DNA from: Magnetococcales bacterium
GTDB lineage: Bacteria > Pseudomonadota > Magnetococcia > Magnetococcales > Magnetaquicoccaceae
Reading direction: 5' to 3'
DNA length: 64,000 nt
NCBI GenBank assembly: GCA_015231755.1
Contig: JADGAZ010000001.1
Coordinates: 245,909-309,908 of the forward strand
Positions within the stretch are counted from its first letter, which is position 1. Each line of letters opens with the position of its first letter. The position numbers and the translations under genes are program-made. This document shows positions 45,401-53,565 of the stretch, one piece after another. The notes under the pieces were generated by a model. It worked only from the letters and a program-made list of their open reading frames with translations, was not told where the DNA came from and did no database searches.

Positions 45401-46623
45401 ATGCCGATGATGAAGTTTTGCTGACAGGCGTGCTGGATGGGATCGTTCCAGGTGGTGAGTACCGGAAAGCCATCCTTCTGGGCATCGGTGAGTCCGGTGT
45501 AATAGTCGCTGGTGGGGGCGCGGTGCTTGAAATAGTTGATGCACTCGTAAAACAGTTCCCCGACCGGATCGTAGGATTTGTAGCCATTGGCTCCGAACTG
45601 GTTGAGATAGTTGATCACCCCCGAATTGCCGATTCCTGCGCTCAAGGCGACCTGATCCGGATTGGCCACGAACAGGCCATTGGCATCGAATTCGGCGTTG
45701 GGATTGGCTTCCAGACCGCCGTTGGCGCCTGGGCGCAGGGGGCCGACGTATTTCATGTTGGCCCGTAACACCCCCCCGTCCCGGGAGAGGGCGTTGTCGC
45801 GGGTATAACTCATCAGGGCGAAGCGCATCCGGTAGGCATGGTTCTGGATCAGTCCCTGGGGCTTGTGGTGGGTGACGTAGGAGACGCAGTTTTCTTCCAG
45901 ACTGACGCCGGAGTCGCACACCTTGACCCGCAGATTGAGATTGGCCACCTTTTCGCTTCCGCCCCAGGTGGTGCCGACATCCAGTTGGGTGCCATGATTG
46001 TAAAGGTAGATCTTGCTGTCGGCGTAGGGGGTGACCGTGGATGGGGCGACGTTGCGGCTGGCGGTGATCATCTTGACCGGAAACCAGGAGTCCCCCTTGG
46101 CCAGTCCCATGTTGGATCGTTCCAGCACCGTCAAGGCCGTGGTGTCGCTTTGACGATGGCCACCGGTCAAGGCCCAGCGGAATTCGTCGATGGCAGTCAT
46201 GCTGGCCCAGTTGAGAAAATTGCCGCTCCATTGACCGCTGCACTGGTGGGAAGCGGCCAAGGCGGCTGGCTCGAAGCGGCTGTTGGTGTAGCTGTAACAC
46301 TTGTTCGGGTCGAAATAGCCGATGTATTCATTGGCATGGGTGTAACACACCCCCACCGTGCCTCCCGTGTCGTTGATCCGTCCCCCGCACACCGCCCCGT
46401 TCGGTTGATCGTTGTAGGCCGCCCCTTGCATGGGGGTCTCGATGGAGAGATTCAGCATCACGTTGGGATCCACCAGCGTGGGCAGGGTCGGGGGCAGAGC
46501 GGCGAAGTCGGCGTTGGTGGCCCCTTGAACCGTGGGAATCCAGGGGAGCAAGAGCAGAGACCAAAACAACAACCTCCAGAGCCGGGGGAAGCGGGAAGCG
46601 GATGGATCGGGATCGGGATTCAT
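42415..46623 (-). CDS. pilY1: PilY1/PilC type IV pilus tip-associated protein
   Basis: A 1402-residue secreted protein. The signal peptide is near 16-36 (LWRLLFWSLLLLPWIPTVQG). The N-terminal half includes YIGYFDPNKCYSYTNSRFEP and SGQWSGNFLNWASMTAIDEF, typical of PilY1. Ca-binding loops are seen in DTNADGNANE, DANGDGVPDH, DGNGDGTLDD and DTNRNGVVDPGE. The C-terminal beta-propeller (PilC domain) starts near IHSTPVAVAAPGEKYG and GANDGLLHAFNAGFW. It caps the pilus, promotes extension and adhesion. ATG 46623 is used; it follows pilX by 26 bases. Confidence 0.93.
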   Translation of the reverse strand: MNPDPDPSASRFPRLWRLLFWSLLLLPWIPTVQGATNADFAALPPTLPTLVDPNVMLNLSIETPMQGAAYNDQPNGAVCGGRINDTGGTVGVCYTHANEYIGYFDPNKCYSYTNSRFEPAALAASHQCSGQWSGNFLNWASMTAIDEFRWALTGGHRQSDTTALTVLERSNMGLAKGDSWFPVKMITASRNVAPSTVTPYADSKIYLYNHGTQLDVGTTWGGSEKVANLNLRVKVCDSGVSLEENCVSYVTHHKPQGLIQNHAYRMRFALMSYTRDNALSRDGGVLRANMKYVGPLRPGANGGLEANPNAEFDANGLFVANPDQVALSAGIGNSGVINYLNQFGANGYKSYDPVGELFYECINYFKHRAPTSDYYTGLTDAQKDGFPVLTTWNDPIQHACQQNFIIGINDANPWLDKQLPGSALTSSSYFGLRALAQDATDFGNPANADPAINVTTLTNTVGTLQGLTNTSQCVGCTRNVCDMNATSKFIPALGEVFGSCPYPGKENSYYIAGLAYYARSRDLRPDLAGDQTINTFMVDTQEYNATPLTGPMNMLWLAGKYGGFKELDHLDTNADGNANEPNLPAEWDANGDGVPDHYVLASDPDKLVDGLNRAFANVLERVSSGTSASVVANSYSGIGAVYQALYFPKVDADGQQIQWGGTLHALFIDAYSRFREDGNGDGTLDDCLTDPVVDLFYDTTNNVTKIRRYATPANCDTTGATFQELHIEQLRPIWDARNQLARIANPVTQRDYATQPAISGRFITTWIDTNRNGVVDPGEQRDFSPATFTAAADYAYLRAANATEASQIVRHIRGEEIAGLRARTVDYDGSGPKVWRLGDIIHSTPVAVAAPGEKYGVRHDTLHGDTSFRDFRTRYAKRRQVIYVGANDGLLHAFNAGFWNESDKSFHTVQDASLQHALGDELWAYAPFNLLPHLKWLTTMTYSHVYYMDGSPKVFDVRIFPEDADHPGGWGTILVAGMRLGGGPLDLDNNGVADTRSAYVVLDITNPEVPPTVLAELTHAQMGFTVSEPTLAVRRAPAEDGDWNHPTRNDWWLFLGSGPTQLSTVTSTQNGRLFAYDLRNRGWVTGLDPLDPAATLPVGTSSDGITTSFLPALVAVDWNLDYTTDALYVGSDGWKAATATQVGRLMRLDLTDWDHPTLTPLFNPGKPFNGRPLAVRDAEGAHWIVAGSGRLWTTADNATTGQQTLYGLKDPGTGQEITTAALQQVTGVMVSATQAVLDTQNVLPLIPHPITTYEGLTGLIREKAGWLRHFTTPATGPAERALSEIGQVERLAIFTLYTPPSQTCEAEGSGSLNVLCYGTGTACPPAALSTTALTVGGVQHQVVIGSVGLGTGIASAPVIHHGSGSANPTLITQSSTGALTRTQITLPAPPNGRLSWREIESE

Positions 46624-46649
46624 GGTCGCGCCTCGTGGGCCTGGGGTGA

Positions 46650-47651
46650 TCAATAACAGGTGGTCCAGTAGATGGCATCGATGGCCATGCTGGAGAAGTT
46701 CGCCGGTCGATGGGTGTCGCACATGGCGTTGGTGCAACAGGCGGGCTGATTGCTTGTTTTGCGACCCGAGTTGCTTGAAGACTTTTTGCAACGGCAATCG
46801 TAGACCGACGTGGTGGTGGTACTCACCGGGACCGTGGTGGTGGTGGTCGAGGTGGTTGACGTGGTGGTGACCGGGGCTGAAGTGGTGGTTGACGTGGTGG
46901 TGACCGGGGTCGAAGTGGTGGTTGACGTGGTGGTGACCGGGGTCGAAGTGGTGGTACTGGTGGTACTGGTGGTACTGGTGGTCGCGGGCACGGATGAGGT
47001 GGTGCTGGTCGCGGGCACGGATGAGGTGGTGCTGGTGGAAACACTGGTGGTGCCGGGGAGTGAAGCCGGATCACACAGGGCGCAGGCCGGATCCACCACC
47101 CGTGTGACCGCGTAGGTGGATTGCAGCATTACCTTGGCCTGATCCGTGCCGCCGGTGCCCAGGGCGGTGATGCGATAAAGGCGTTGAGGCAGATCGGTCC
47201 ATCCCGGGTTGGCATCCCGCCACGCCTTGGAGCCGAACTCACACAGATCCTCGACGATGAAAGCCGGGGGGGTGCGGACTCCGCTCAGGGTCAGGGCATG
47301 GGTGCGATGACGGGATGGGGTGTTCCAGAGGTTCAAGGCGGGATCGTTCCAGCGGGGCTGGGAGGGACAGCCCTGGGTGCAGAAACCCGACTCGCAACTG
47401 GAGGTGAAAGGGGGATGACCGTTTTCCACCAGCCGTTCCCCGGCCAGCAGGGCCGCTTCGGCGGCCTGGAAGGCCAATTGCCGGTCCCGGGTGTTGCCGA
47501 CCATGCTCTCTTCCAAGGCGGTGTTTTTCGCTCCGGTGATCCCCAGGATCGTCAGGATGCCCAGCAGCACCAAGGCGATGACGAACACCGAACCTTGTTG
47601 CGAACCGTGGACTCCGGGGCGTGCCCGCTGGGATGGTGGGAGCGTGGTCAT
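46650..47651 (-). CDS. pilX: PilX-type minor pilin with Thr/Ser repeat insert
   Basis: A 333-residue PilX. The N-terminus QQGSVFVIALVLLGILTILG, then TALEESMVGNTRDRQLAFQA and AEAALLAGERLVENG, match PilX_N. The PilX C-terminal part ends near ALCDPASLPG (about 200). It is followed by about 75 residues of Thr/Ser/Pro/Val repeats and then a Cys-rich end (DCRCKKSSSNSG, PACCTNAMC). The repeat region would be an extended, possibly glycosylated stalk. It is between pilW and pilY1. Confidence 0.85.
   Translation of the reverse strand: MTTLPPSQRARPGVHGSQQGSVFVIALVLLGILTILGITGAKNTALEESMVGNTRDRQLAFQAAEAALLAGERLVENGHPPFTSSCESGFCTQGCPSQPRWNDPALNLWNTPSRHRTHALTLSGVRTPPAFIVEDLCEFGSKAWRDANPGWTDLPQRLYRITALGTGGTDQAKVMLQSTYAVTRVVDPACALCDPASLPGTTSVSTSTTSSVPATSTTSSVPATTSTTSTTSTTTSTPVTTTSTTTSTPVTTTSTTTSAPVTTTSTTSTTTTTVPVSTTTTSVYDCRCKKSSSNSGRKTSNQPACCTNAMCDTHRPANFSSMAIDAIYWTTCY
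46849..47034 (-). repeat. Tandem repeats in pilX encoding a Thr/Ser-rich stalk
   Basis: Three 33-base units (46849-46881, 46882-46914, 46915-46947; coding 11-residue STTTSTPVTTT-type units), three 9-base units (46951-46977) and two perfect 27-base units (46981-47007, 47008-47034; 9-residue SVPATSTTS-type units). All keep the frame. Confidence 0.9.
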
Positions 47652-47661
47652 GATTGGGCTT

Positions 47662-48732
47662 TCAGTTGCGCAACTGGATGGTGGTGGTGGCCACCTTGCG
47701 AAGCCGTGAGTCGGCGGGATGGGTCACGGGGGTGCTGCTGGTGGCGATGACGGTTTCCGCCAGGGTGTAGGGGGTGGTATCCGGAGCGGAGCGCACGTTT
47801 TCCGGTGAGCGCAGCAGGAGTCCGATGCGCACGCTGACGATCTGTGACCAGTTGCCGGAACCCTCCACGGCGTTGGCGGTGAGATATTGATTGGCCACAT
47901 GATCCGAGTCGGTGTCGAGGCCGTAGAGGATCTGCATGTTTTCCACCCCGTTGACCAGTTCGGCCCGGGAGGTGGAATCCCCCCGGTTGAGCATCTCCCA
48001 ATACAGTGCCGGTTCACCATTGAGTCCGGTGCCGATGAAAAAGGCCATGGCCCGGATGCGTGCCAGCATGGATCCGGGTGGATAGGCATGCCAGGCGGAA
48101 GCACAGGCCCCGCCGCAATTCCCCCCCAGACACTTGGTGACATTGCCGATGCTGCCGGTGCCGCTGTTGTGAACCAGGGTGCGGTTGTTCTGGTTGGCAT
48201 TGGTGATCTGGAAGATCGCGCCTTGCACACAGTCGGTGACAAAGGCCACCTCGTCCGGGTTGAGGTCATGGCTTTGGGCGATCTTGAATTGGGCGGAACA
48301 GGGGTTGTGGGATTCCACGGTATAGGCGGTGGGATCGATTCCGGAGACGACGATGGCATCGGTGCCCGGCAGTGCCGCGGAACGGAACGCGGCAGGCCAG
48401 GAGGCGTAGGTGCTGTTGTCGAAGCCGGTGACCTGGGTATTGAAGGCCCAGGAGAAGGCGTTGGGGGTGACCAGCACATTGATGGGCGTCACGTCCGAAA
48501 CGCATCCCCAATAGCCGGCCATGCGCAGTTCCCGGGAGAGCAGTTCCATGGCGAAACGGCCATTTTCCTGGATTCGGGCGAGATTGTCGTGGAGTCGATA
48601 GGTCTGTTTGGTGCTGGAGAGGATGGTCAGCATGCCGGTGATGACGATCAGACCAACCCCCAGGGCGATCAGGATTTCGAGCAGGGAAAAGCCCTGTTGG
48701 CGCTGGGGATGGCGGGGTCCGGGGGGGCTCAC
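47662..48732 (-). CDS. pilW: PilW-type minor pilin
   Basis: A 356-residue prepilin with class III leader: QRQQGFSLLEILIALGVGLI (Glu5 present), then KQTYRLHDNLARIQENGRFA and LSRELRMAGYWGCVSDVTPI, which are PilW marks. GTG 48732 overlaps the pilV stop. It forms part of the pilus tip priming complex. Confidence 0.9.
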   Translation of the reverse strand: MSPPGPRHPQRQQGFSLLEILIALGVGLIVITGMLTILSSTKQTYRLHDNLARIQENGRFAMELLSRELRMAGYWGCVSDVTPINVLVTPNAFSWAFNTQVTGFDNSTYASWPAAFRSAALPGTDAIVVSGIDPTAYTVESHNPCSAQFKIAQSHDLNPDEVAFVTDCVQGAIFQITNANQNNRTLVHNSGTGSIGNVTKCLGGNCGGACASAWHAYPPGSMLARIRAMAFFIGTGLNGEPALYWEMLNRGDSTSRAELVNGVENMQILYGLDTDSDHVANQYLTANAVEGSGNWSQIVSVRIGLLLRSPENVRSAPDTTPYTLAETVIATSSTPVTHPADSRLRKVATTTIQLRN

Positions 48733-49211
48733 AGCTCGGACTCCAGGGAAAAGGTCTTGTAGGAGACGATGGTGTGGCGTCGGTCGTCATCCCAACGGAT
48801 GGCGATGTGAAACAGGCTCTCCTGACCGCCGGAGTCGATGTGGGTGATCTCCCCGTCGCCGTCGGGAAGCAGGGAGGCCAGATCCAGTTTCCAGCGGTTC
48901 AGGTCGTGGCTGGCCAGTTGGGCCGGGGTACAGGTGGCGGTCAGGCAGTCGGGCGGAACTGGCTGGATGGCTTCAAAGGCGATGGCGTAGGCGCCATTCA
49001 TGGTCATGGTGCGATTGGCCCGCATCCGTTCCAGGATGTCGTTGCCCAGCAGCAGCGCCTGACTGCGCAGTTGGGCGCTTTGGGTGAACCGGATCGCGTT
49101 CAATTGCAGTTTGGCCAGTCCGAGCAATCCCACCGCCACGATCACCAGGGTGATAAGCACCTCCAGCAGGGTGAAACCGGCGCGCCGGTCCGGCAGAGGG
49201 ATCATGGGCAT
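48729..49211 (-). CDS. pilV: PilV-type minor pilin
   Basis: A 160-residue prepilin: DRRAGFTLLEVLITLVIVAV, then GLLGLAKLQLNAIRFTQSAQ and LLGNDILERMRANR, typical of PilV. ATG 49211 overlaps the fimT stop; ATG 49205 makes an ATGA overlap and is an equal alternative. Confidence 0.9.
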   Translation of the reverse strand: MPMIPLPDRRAGFTLLEVLITLVIVAVGLLGLAKLQLNAIRFTQSAQLRSQALLLGNDILERMRANRTMTMNGAYAIAFEAIQPVPPDCLTATCTPAQLASHDLNRWKLDLASLLPDGDGEITHIDSGGQESLFHIAIRWDDDRRHTIVSYKTFSLESEL

Positions 49212-49789
49212 GTCAGCTCGCTTCCGGTGTCGTCTTCCGCGATGCCGTTGCCCGTGTGGTCCGTGGCCAGCAGGGGGCGTCCGGTGGTGGCGGTGATCAA
49301 TCCCTTGGCAGATCCGGCCCCCCGGGAGTCGCACAGGCGGAATGTGCCGGCGTGATTGGGGCTGAACCCGCGGGCGTTGAAAACAATGCGATCACTCGCC
49401 CCTCCCGCCGTGAGAATGAAGGAGAGGGTGGTGTTTCCGGTCAGTTTTGGAACGGTCCGCAGGATGCCGGTACCGGAGAGGACGATCCAGCCGTCGTGCC
49501 AACTGCCGCCACAGGTCAGGCCGTTGGCCGCGGCGCATACCGTGAGGCTGCTTCCCCGCTTGATCGCCTCGGTGCGGGCGAACTGGAGTGTGCCATGGAG
49601 TCGATTGATCTGGGTGATCAGACGATTGTCTTGCAGCATCCGGGACAGGAACGGAGCGGCCATGACCATCAGTCCGGCGACGATGGCCACCACCACCAGC
49701 AGTTCCACCAGGGTGTACCCCTGGGCTGAACCGGTATATCCATCCCCATGCCCCCCACCCATGCCCCCCGACTCCCTTGGAAGAGACAT
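49202..49789 (-). CDS. fimT: FimT/GspH-type pseudopilin
   Basis: A 195-residue prepilin: SAQGYTLVELLVVVAIVAGL, then LHGTLQFARTEAIKRGSSLT and GWIVLSG, which define the FimT/GspH family. It is the first gene of the pilin cluster. ATG 49789 gives a long Gly-rich leader; ATG 49762 is an alternative. Confidence 0.88.
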   Translation of the reverse strand: MSLPRESGGMGGGHGDGYTGSAQGYTLVELLVVVAIVAGLMVMAAPFLSRMLQDNRLITQINRLHGTLQFARTEAIKRGSSLTVCAAANGLTCGGSWHDGWIVLSGTGILRTVPKLTGNTTLSFILTAGGASDRIVFNARGFSPNHAGTFRLCDSRGAGSAKGLITATTGRPLLATDHTGNGIAEDDTGSELTCP

Positions 49790-49895
49790 CCCGTGACAAC
49801 CGAATCGGGTTGTCCTGGTGGATCAGTGTAGGGGAATCACCGTGTTGGATGCAATCAATTTTTATGAGTGTTTATTCGTTTGTTGGAAGGACAAC

Positions 49896-49940
49896 AAAAA
49901 AATCACCCTGGCGGCCGTGGGGAGATCGACCTCCAGGGTG
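49896..49940 (-). terminator. Rho-independent terminator of the DUF2892 gene
   Basis: On the minus strand CACCCTGG (49940-49933) pairs with CCAGGGTG (49911-49904), followed by ATTTTTTTG. It starts 14 bases after the stop at 49955. Confidence 0.78.
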
Positions 49941-49954
49941 TTGGCCGGGATTCT

Positions 49955-50149
49955 TTAGTGGGAATCGCAGCCGCAGCTGTTGATGCCGAGCAGGGGATAA
50001 AAGGGGCAGAATTTGAATATCCCGGTCAGCAGGGGCACGATGCCGATCAGACCCCACAGGGTGTGCAGCCCGAAAAGAACCTGAGACAGCAGCACCAGTC
50101 CGACAACGATGCGCAAGATACGATCAATACCGCCGACATTGGCTTTCAT
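49955..50149 (-). CDS. DUF2892 (YgaP-like) small membrane protein
   Basis: A 64-residue two-span inner-membrane protein: MKANVGGIDRILRIVVGLVL, then LGLHTLWGLIGIVPLLTGIF-like segment and FCPFYPLLGINSCGC. The N-terminal NVGxxDRxxRxxxG and the FCPxYxLLGxxTC end define the family. Function unknown; relatives lie with rhodanese or sulfur genes. Confidence 0.88.
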   Translation of the reverse strand: MKANVGGIDRILRIVVGLVLLSQVLFGLHTLWGLIGIVPLLTGIFKFCPFYPLLGINSCGCDSH

Positions 50150-50376
50150 GGGTGTGTGTTTCTCCGATGGTGGATCCTAAGGATGGTTGCTTTGATTCTC
50201 CAAGAACGGATTGATTGACTCTCTGAAGCTGGCATAAGTTCCACATTTTTTTGGTTGGGAATCCGGGAGGCGTTTGAGTGGCGGATGGCGGGATTGACGG
50301 CAGCGGATTCCGGGCCTAATCTTAAGAGGTTTTTGGTCTTCCATCTTGCAATCATTGCCTTCAGGAGTCTTCGCCC

Positions 50377-50877
50377 ATGGCCCAGATCAACTTCAAGGGA
50401 AATCCCATCCACACCTGTGGCGTTTTGCCCGCCGTGGGTTCCACCGCCCCCGATTTTTGTCTGACGGGAACGGATCTGGCGGATGTGACGTTGCGCAGTT
50501 TTGCGGGTAAACGGTTGGTGTTGAACATCTTCCCCAGCATCGATACGGCGGTGTGCGCTATGTCGGTGCGGCGTTTCAACGCCGAGGCCGCCAAATTGGA
50601 CAACACCGTCATTCTGTGTGTCTCCCTGGATCTCCCCTTTGCCCACAAACGGTTCTGCGGCGCCGAAGGTCTGGCCTCGGTGCATTCGGTCTCCGAAATG
50701 CGGGCCAGAGGGTTCGGTGAGGCCTATGGCGTGCGCATGGTGGATGGTCCTTTGGCCGGTCTGCTGGCCCGCGCCGTGGTGGTGATCGATGGTGCTGGTC
50801 AGGTGGTCTATACCCAGCAGGTGCCGGAGATCGTCGAGGAACCCGATTACGATCAGGCTTTGGCCGCTCTCGCCTGA
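50377..50877 (+). CDS. tpx: Thiol peroxidase (atypical 2-Cys peroxiredoxin)
   Basis: A 166-residue Tpx. Peroxidatic Cys60 is in [16 protein letters not shown] and resolving Cys94 in [30 protein letters not shown] is the conserved start. It reduces lipid and other peroxides with thioredoxin. The ATG is at 50377. Confidence 0.95.
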   Translation: MAQINFKGNPIHTCGVLPAVGSTAPDFCLTGTDLADVTLRSFAGKRLVLNIFPSIDTAVCAMSVRRFNAEAAKLDNTVILCVSLDLPFAHKRFCGAEGLASVHSVSEMRARGFGEAYGVRMVDGPLAGLLARAVVVIDGAGQVVYTQQVPEIVEEPDYDQALAALA

Positions 50878-50891
50878 GTGGTGGATTGAAG

Positions 50892-50950
50892 GGTCACGCC
50901 GTCGCGCATCCGGTACGTCTTGTCCTGACCGGGTGCGCGACGGCGTGATC
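50892..50950. terminator. Long hairpin between convergent tpx and tolC
   Basis: TCACGCCGTCGCGCA (50894-50908) pairs perfectly with 50934-50948, extended by CCGGT/ACCGG and two outer pairs to about 23 bp with a 13-base loop. It lies between the two stops, so a bidirectional terminator without a T-run is most likely. Confidence 0.7.
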
Positions 50951-50974
50951 CGCTCCGAACATGGGGGCGGGGAT

Positions 50975-52933
50975 TTATGGGATCAGATCTTCCAGTGTCT
51001 GAGTGAAGCGCAAGACAACTCCATCCGGTGCACCGCTTCTGGTGAGAACCGGTATCCAACCCACGGAGTTGCCGGTTTTTTTGTTGATGGTGGTCATGGC
51101 CTCCATGACCAGGGCGTGGGAGGCGAAGGGTCCGACCAACAGTCGGGTCATCTCCCGGTTGTCCGGGGACTTGATTCGTTCCGACCAGCTTGGAATGCCG
51201 GCATCCGCCAGGGATTGGATCATGGGAACCATCTCGGACTCCTGGTCGAAACTGCCCACATGCACCATGAATCCTCCCTCGTCCCGGATTGGGGGAAACC
51301 GTTTGGGCAGAGGTTTGTCGCTTCTGTTGGCGGTCATGACGCTTTCGTCGGGCCGGACTGGCGGTTGAGGGGTCCGGGGCTGATGGAATTCGCTTAAGGT
51401 ACGGGATTGTTGGCCATGGGTTTCGGGAGGGGCGGACTGCTCCGCTTCCAGTTCGTTCATCAACACCAGAATGGCTTCGTCGGCCTCGGATGGGGTGTGT
51501 TGACCCATGGCCTGTCGGGCCTTTTCGTGGACCTGTTTGACCACCGTATCCCGTCCGGCCTCGGTGTTCTGGACCGACTCCACATGGGTGCCGATGCGCG
51601 CCGGGGTGGTGGCTTCCAGGGAACGTCCCAGACTCTTCCACAAACGCACCACCGCCAATTGGGCTTGATAACGGTGCCGGACCAGATTGGTGCGTAGGGA
51701 GTGGACCTCGAACTGGGAATCCAGCACGTCCAACAGGGTGCGGGTGCCGGCGTGGAAGCTCTCCAGCAGGCCGGCGGCGGCCTTTTCGCTGAATGACAGT
51801 GCCTTTTCCAACGCGATGATGGCGGACTTGTTGTTTTTGAGATCAAAACGGGCCTCTTCCACCTCCCGTCGGGCCAGGGTGCGCAGGCGGTCCAGTTCGG
51901 TCATGGAGGCCTCTTTCATGGCCTTGGCCTCGCGGGTTCTGCTGACCGTTTCCAGACCATGGAACAAAGGCACGTTGAGTACCAGACTCACCGAGTGGGC
52001 ATTTTCATCGTCTTTGAGGGAAACCCCGGAGGATCCCCCCAGTTCGCTGTCCCAGGTATGGCTGGCCGTGTAGTTGAAATCCAAAGTGGGCAGATGGGCG
52101 GAGCGTTCCATCTGTTCGGTCATGGCGCTTTCCGAAAGCCGGGCACGGGCAGCCCAGATTTCCGGACGATCCTCGATCCATTTCCAGATGTGAGCATCCA
52201 GATCGGCGGGTTCTTCCCAGGTGTATTCCGGCAGGGCGAGTCCCGGTTCGGGATTGGCCCCCACCACTTCCCGGAAGAAGGCGGTTTCTTTTTCCAGAGT
52301 GTTGATGGCATCCTGAAGACTGGCCTGGGCCTGACTCGCCCGGGAAGCGGCTTGTTGCACGTCGGTTTCCGTGGATTCGCCGGCGTTCAGACGCAAGGTG
52401 TTCTCTTCCAGGTGGTGCTGGGTGACCTTGATGTATTTGAGCGCCAGATCATAGACCTCTTTGGCGGTCAACCAGTTGGCGGTGATGGTGGCCACCCGCA
52501 GGGCAATCTCCTGACGCATGGACATCAGGTCGGCGTAGGCCCCTTCCACATGGAGATCGCTTTGGGAGTAATCGATCCAGCTGGGGACGTTGAACAGCCG
52601 TTGATCCACCGTGAAGGCCACGGTTTTGGGATCGGCGTGTTGGGCGGTGCGCAGGTTGGTGTAGTGGGTTCCCTGCCGCAGCACATCCACACCCCGGACG
52701 TTGACCTGGGGCAGCAATTTGGCGAAGGTTTTGGGATTGTCCTCCCGGGCGGCCCGCAAAACGGCTTCGGCCCGGTGAATTTGGGGATTTCTGGCCTGGG
52801 CGGTATCGATCGCCTGCCAGAACGACATGACATCCGCACTCCCCTGACCTGGATGTAACCAGACGGAGAGCGACAGAATGGAACCCATCAATACAGGTCC
52901 GAGCAGTCTTGCCCTTTTGTCAGGTTTTGGCAT
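50975..52933 (-). CDS. TolC-family outer-membrane efflux protein with C-terminal SPOR domain
   Basis: A 652-residue protein. The signal peptide is near 12-33. Residues about 38-440 are TolC/OEP: two repeats with FWQAIDTAQARNPQIHRAEA, LRLNAGESTETDVQQAASRA and SFHAGTRTLLDVLDSQFEV. A Pro/Glu-rich linker follows, and residues about 560-640 read GGFMVHVGSFDQESEMVPMI ... LLVGPFASHALVMEAMTTI, a SPOR fold that binds denuded peptidoglycan. The TolC tunnel exports substrates through the outer membrane; the SPOR end could fix it to septal cell wall. No inner-membrane partner is adjacent. Confidence 0.85.
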   Translation of the reverse strand: MPKPDKRARLLGPVLMGSILSLSVWLHPGQGSADVMSFWQAIDTAQARNPQIHRAEAVLRAAREDNPKTFAKLLPQVNVRGVDVLRQGTHYTNLRTAQHADPKTVAFTVDQRLFNVPSWIDYSQSDLHVEGAYADLMSMRQEIALRVATITANWLTAKEVYDLALKYIKVTQHHLEENTLRLNAGESTETDVQQAASRASQAQASLQDAINTLEKETAFFREVVGANPEPGLALPEYTWEEPADLDAHIWKWIEDRPEIWAARARLSESAMTEQMERSAHLPTLDFNYTASHTWDSELGGSSGVSLKDDENAHSVSLVLNVPLFHGLETVSRTREAKAMKEASMTELDRLRTLARREVEEARFDLKNNKSAIIALEKALSFSEKAAAGLLESFHAGTRTLLDVLDSQFEVHSLRTNLVRHRYQAQLAVVRLWKSLGRSLEATTPARIGTHVESVQNTEAGRDTVVKQVHEKARQAMGQHTPSEADEAILVLMNELEAEQSAPPETHGQQSRTLSEFHQPRTPQPPVRPDESVMTANRSDKPLPKRFPPIRDEGGFMVHVGSFDQESEMVPMIQSLADAGIPSWSERIKSPDNREMTRLLVGPFASHALVMEAMTTINKKTGNSVGWIPVLTRSGAPDGVVLRFTQTLEDLIP

Positions 52934-53125
52934 CGCGTGAATCCTTTTGCAGATTCTATACTTTACATTAATTAACGCGGGGTTGGCTCCCGATTCTTTC
53001 CGGTGTTGAGGGCATATCGACCGGGAGGAGGGGAAACCTGAGTGAAAAGTTGGTCATCTCTTCACAGTCGGAGGAGGGTGGGGTCCGAACCGGGGAAAAA
53101 TACACCCAACCATCCACCCGTGCGC
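52934..53125. other. Gap before tRNA-Thr
   Basis: This gap holds the tolC promoter region (AT-rich near 52955-52975: ATACTTTACATTAATTAAC). No gene was found. Confidence 0.4.
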
Positions 53126-53154
53126 TTGCCCGATCCGGGCATCGTTGGTATACT
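53126..53154 (+). promoter_or_regulatory. Sigma-70 promoter of tRNA-Thr
   Basis: TTGCCC (53126-53131), a 17-base spacer and TATACT (53149-53154). The tRNA starts 24 bases after the -10. Confidence 0.75.
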
Positions 53155-53177
53155 GGTGCGCACTTTGTTTTGGCTTA

Positions 53178-53253
53178 GCCGACGTAGCTCAATTGGCAGA
53201 GCAACGGATTTGTAATCCGTAGGTTCGGGGTTCGATTCCCCGCGTCGGCTCCA
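53178..53253 (+). tRNA. tRNA-Thr (anticodon UGU)
   Basis: A 76-base cloverleaf. Acceptor GCCGACG pairs with CGTCGGC, the anticodon arm is ACGGA-TTTGTAA-TCCGT (TGT = Thr), the T-arm is CGGGG-TTCGATT-CCCCG, then T and an encoded CCA. The island integrase gene begins about 310 bases downstream, so the tRNA 3-prime end is probably the integration site. Confidence 0.97.
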
Positions 53254-53302
53254 GTGACATCAATAGGTTGGACGAGTTTTTTAGCTCAACCGATCAAGCA
53301 TA

Positions 53303-53456
53303 TGGTGCATTGGTGGTGCAGTAGCTTTCCATACTGCACCACTCAGCACCACATCACACCGCAAAACATCTCCCCCTGGACTGACCTCCTTGTTCTACAA
53401 TCCCAACCTTCTCCTGCACGATACTCCGTACTCGCATTCTGCACCAAATTGCACCA
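53303..53456. repeat. Cluster of TGCACCA heptamers with an 11-bp inverted repeat (attachment region)
   Basis: TGCACCA or its complement occurs at 53303, 53314, 53335, 53440 and 53450. GTGGTGCAGTA (53313-53323) and TACTGCACCAC (53332-53342) form a perfect inverted repeat over an eight-base loop. Location between the tRNA and the integrase suggests recombinase arm-type or accessory sites. Confidence 0.6.
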
Positions 53457-53469
53457 ATATTTCTGAAAT

Positions 53470-53499
53470 TTGACATTTTGTATTTGATTATGGTATGTT
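53470..53499 (+). promoter_or_regulatory. Sigma-70-like promoter of the integrase gene
   Basis: TTGACA (53470-53475), an 18-base spacer, and TATGTT (53494-53499), 66 bases before the integrase ATG. The AT-rich region contrasts with the GC-rich host sequence. Confidence 0.6.
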
Positions 53500-53565
53500 G
53501 ATAGGCATCAAATTCGGTCTTTGACACCGTTTTTACACCGACGCGCTTTTCCTGCGAGGGACAGC

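Noticed and set aside
46849..47034. CRISPR array
   Set aside because: The repeats are directly abutting, in frame, and code for a Thr/Ser segment; there are no spacers or cas genes.
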